In this document: one piece after another, positions 5,351 to 6,057 of the stretch
Position numbering within the stretch: the stretch's first letter is position 1
Layout: each line of letters starts with the position of its first letter
Origin: Candidatus Poseidoniaceae archaeon
Lineage (GTDB): Archaea > Thermoplasmatota > Poseidoniia > Poseidoniales > Poseidoniaceae
DNA: 6,057 nt
Direction: 5' to 3'
Assembly: GCA_013330285.1 (NCBI GenBank)
Contig: DUIP01000211.1
Coordinates: 1-6,057, forward strand
Made by a program: the position numbers and the translations under genes
The notes under the pieces: model-generated
What the model saw: the letters and a program-made list of their open reading frames with translations, nothing else
What the model was told of the DNA's origin: nothing
The model's database searches: none

Positions 5351-5842
5351 ATGGCTGTTGGACAACAAGGAGAATTCGTCGCCGTCGTCAATGATACGGA
5401 CCCTGCCAGCGGTGGCAAGTCCTATTCACTCAAAATTAGTGGAAACAACCACGCTCAACTTTTGGGTAAGAAAATCGGTGACACAGTCGATGGAATCTTT
5501 GTCGGCGAAGGAGAACAAACCCTCTCTGGCTACAAATTGCAAATCACTGGCGGATCCGATAAGACAGGAACCCCACTCCGACGTGACCTTGAAGGTGGCT
5601 CCCGACAAGCAGTTCTTGTCACCAAGTCCACTGGTTTCAAGGGCCACAACCTCGTCTTCAAGACCAAAGGTGGCGAGAAGAAGCGATTCCGCTACAAGCC
5701 AGATGGACTGCGCAAGCGACGAAACTTCCGTGGAAACACCATCAACCAAGACACCCGTCAAATCAATCTCAAAGTCATCGACTCGGGCAACAAGTCCCTT
5801 GCTGACATCCTCGCCGCAGGTAGCGAAGAAGCGTCGGAGTGA
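5351..5842 (+). CDS. rps6e: 30S ribosomal protein S6e
   Basis: Small-subunit ribosomal protein found in archaea and eukaryotes, not bacteria. The 163 residues contain the family signature LQITGGSDKTGTPL (63-76), with Leu76 where Met is usual, preceded by GKKIGDTVDG (39-48). The conserved RGNTINQDTRQINLKV block follows at 127-142. Between them, 104-127 is strongly basic and fits rRNA contact. At 163 residues it is longer than typical archaeal S6e of about 125-135. The extra length comes from a basic loop near 97-120 and a C-terminal tail after about residue 143. The start is fixed by GAGGTG 5 nt upstream. The gene is 39 bp before aIF2-gamma, in the order S6e then eif2g that I know from other euryarchaea, so the two are probably one transcript under the TATA-like box at 5306. 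Confidence 0.95.
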   Translation: MAVGQQGEFVAVVNDTDPASGGKSYSLKISGNNHAQLLGKKIGDTVDGIFVGEGEQTLSGYKLQITGGSDKTGTPLRRDLEGGSRQAVLVTKSTGFKGHNLVFKTKGGEKKRFRYKPDGLRKRRNFRGNTINQDTRQINLKVIDSGNKSLADILAAGSEEASE

Positions 5843-5867
5843 AACCCGAGAGGGCTTTCGAGATAAT

Positions 5868-5877
5868 GGAGTGAGGG
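5868..5877 (+). promoter_or_regulatory. Ribosome binding site of eif2g
   Basis: GGAGTGAGGG precedes the ATG at 5882. The GAGGG part lies 4 nt and GGAGTG 8 nt from the start. Either could pair with the 16S rRNA tail. Confidence 0.55.
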
Positions 5878-5881
5878 AAGC

Positions 5882-6057
5882 ATGGCACGAGCGCTTCCAG
5901 CACAACCACAAGTCAACATCGGCCTTGTCGGCCACGTCGACCATGGAAAGACAACCCTGACGCAGGCACTTTCTGGTGTTTGGACCGACACTCACTCAGA
6001 AGAACGAAAACGGGGTATTTCGATTAAACTCGGGTACGCAGATACCGCATTTTACAA
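5882..6057 (+). CDS. eif2g: Translation initiation factor aIF2 subunit gamma, N-terminal 58 residues (3' truncated by window edge)
   Basis: GTPase subunit of archaeal initiation factor 2, which carries initiator Met-tRNA to the small ribosomal subunit. Only 58 codons plus two bases are inside the window. The G1 nucleotide-binding loop, GHVDHGKTT (17-25), is complete. The switch I region, [17 protein letters not shown] (38-54), is the form characteristic of the IF2-gamma/SelB-like group, and the SIKLGYAD ending is typical of aIF2-gamma rather than EF-1A or SelB. The ATG at 5882 gives a standard short N-terminus and has a good upstream Shine-Dalgarno stretch. The Zn knuckle, later G motifs and beta-barrel domains lie beyond the edge and cannot be checked. 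It is 39 bp after S6e, probably in the same operon. Confidence 0.95.
   Translation, partial: MARALPAQPQVNIGLVGHVDHGKTTLTQALSGVWTDTHSEERKRGISIKLGYADTAFY

Noticed and set aside
5358..5960. 200-residue + strand frame, and a 189-residue - strand frame at 5426-5995
   Set aside because: Both overlap S6e and the start of aIF2-gamma, which carry clear motifs. The products are Ser/Thr- and Val-rich without any domain.

Overview
This 6,057-bp window is archaeal, most likely euryarchaeal chromosome. The evidence is a lineage-specific gene set: an archaeal-type single-subunit diphthamide enzyme (Dph2), an Orc1/Cdc6 replication initiator, ribosomal protein S6e, the start of translation initiation factor aIF2-gamma, and an archaeal-type purine phosphoribosyltransferase. 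Moderate GC content, GGAGG/GAGGTG Shine-Dalgarno sites and an acyl-CoA dehydrogenase would fit a marine heterotrophic euryarchaeon such as Marine Group II (Poseidoniales). That lineage is an inference from gene content, not something the sequence proves.

Layout. Bases 2-508 (+) are the 3' end of a gene that begins before the window. It encodes a Pro/Ala/Gln-rich linker followed by a small unrecognised C-terminal domain. Its stop codon touches the stop codon of a convergent acyl-CoA dehydrogenase gene (509-1678, -) with no base between them. A 123-bp divergent spacer (1679-1801) separates that gene from a + strand run that continues to the window's end. The run is: a GcvH-like lipoyl-domain protein (1802-2203), a hypoxanthine/guanine-type phosphoribosyltransferase (2240-2830), dph2 (about 2876-3985), orc1/cdc6 (about 4021-5274), S6e (5351-5842) and aIF2-gamma (5882 to the edge). 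Spacers in this run are 34-76 bp. A TATA-like box with a Shine-Dalgarno site precedes the GcvH-like gene, and another precedes S6e. The run is therefore probably at least two transcription units: gcvH-like/hpt/dph2/orc1, and S6e/eif2g.

How the genes fit together. The right-hand part is information processing: Dph2 starts diphthamide synthesis on elongation factor 2, S6e is a small-subunit ribosomal protein, aIF2-gamma delivers initiator tRNA, and Orc1/Cdc6 starts DNA replication. Hpt salvages purine bases. The left part is metabolism: flavin-dependent acyl-CoA oxidation.

Most worth a second look: (1) the GcvH-like protein aligns without gaps to the GcvH fold but has Asp70 where the lipoyl-lysine should be, with a lysine two residues later; (2) the acyl-CoA dehydrogenase and Dph2 start codons are preceded by a nearly identical leader, GCATAGGGACGA(A/C)C; (3) orc1/cdc6 has no Shine-Dalgarno site and carries a perfect 7-bp inverted repeat whose loop contains an in-frame ATG; (4) TGA|TCA back-to-back stop codons join the two convergent genes. 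I found no RNA gene, mobile element, CRISPR array or convincing replication origin.
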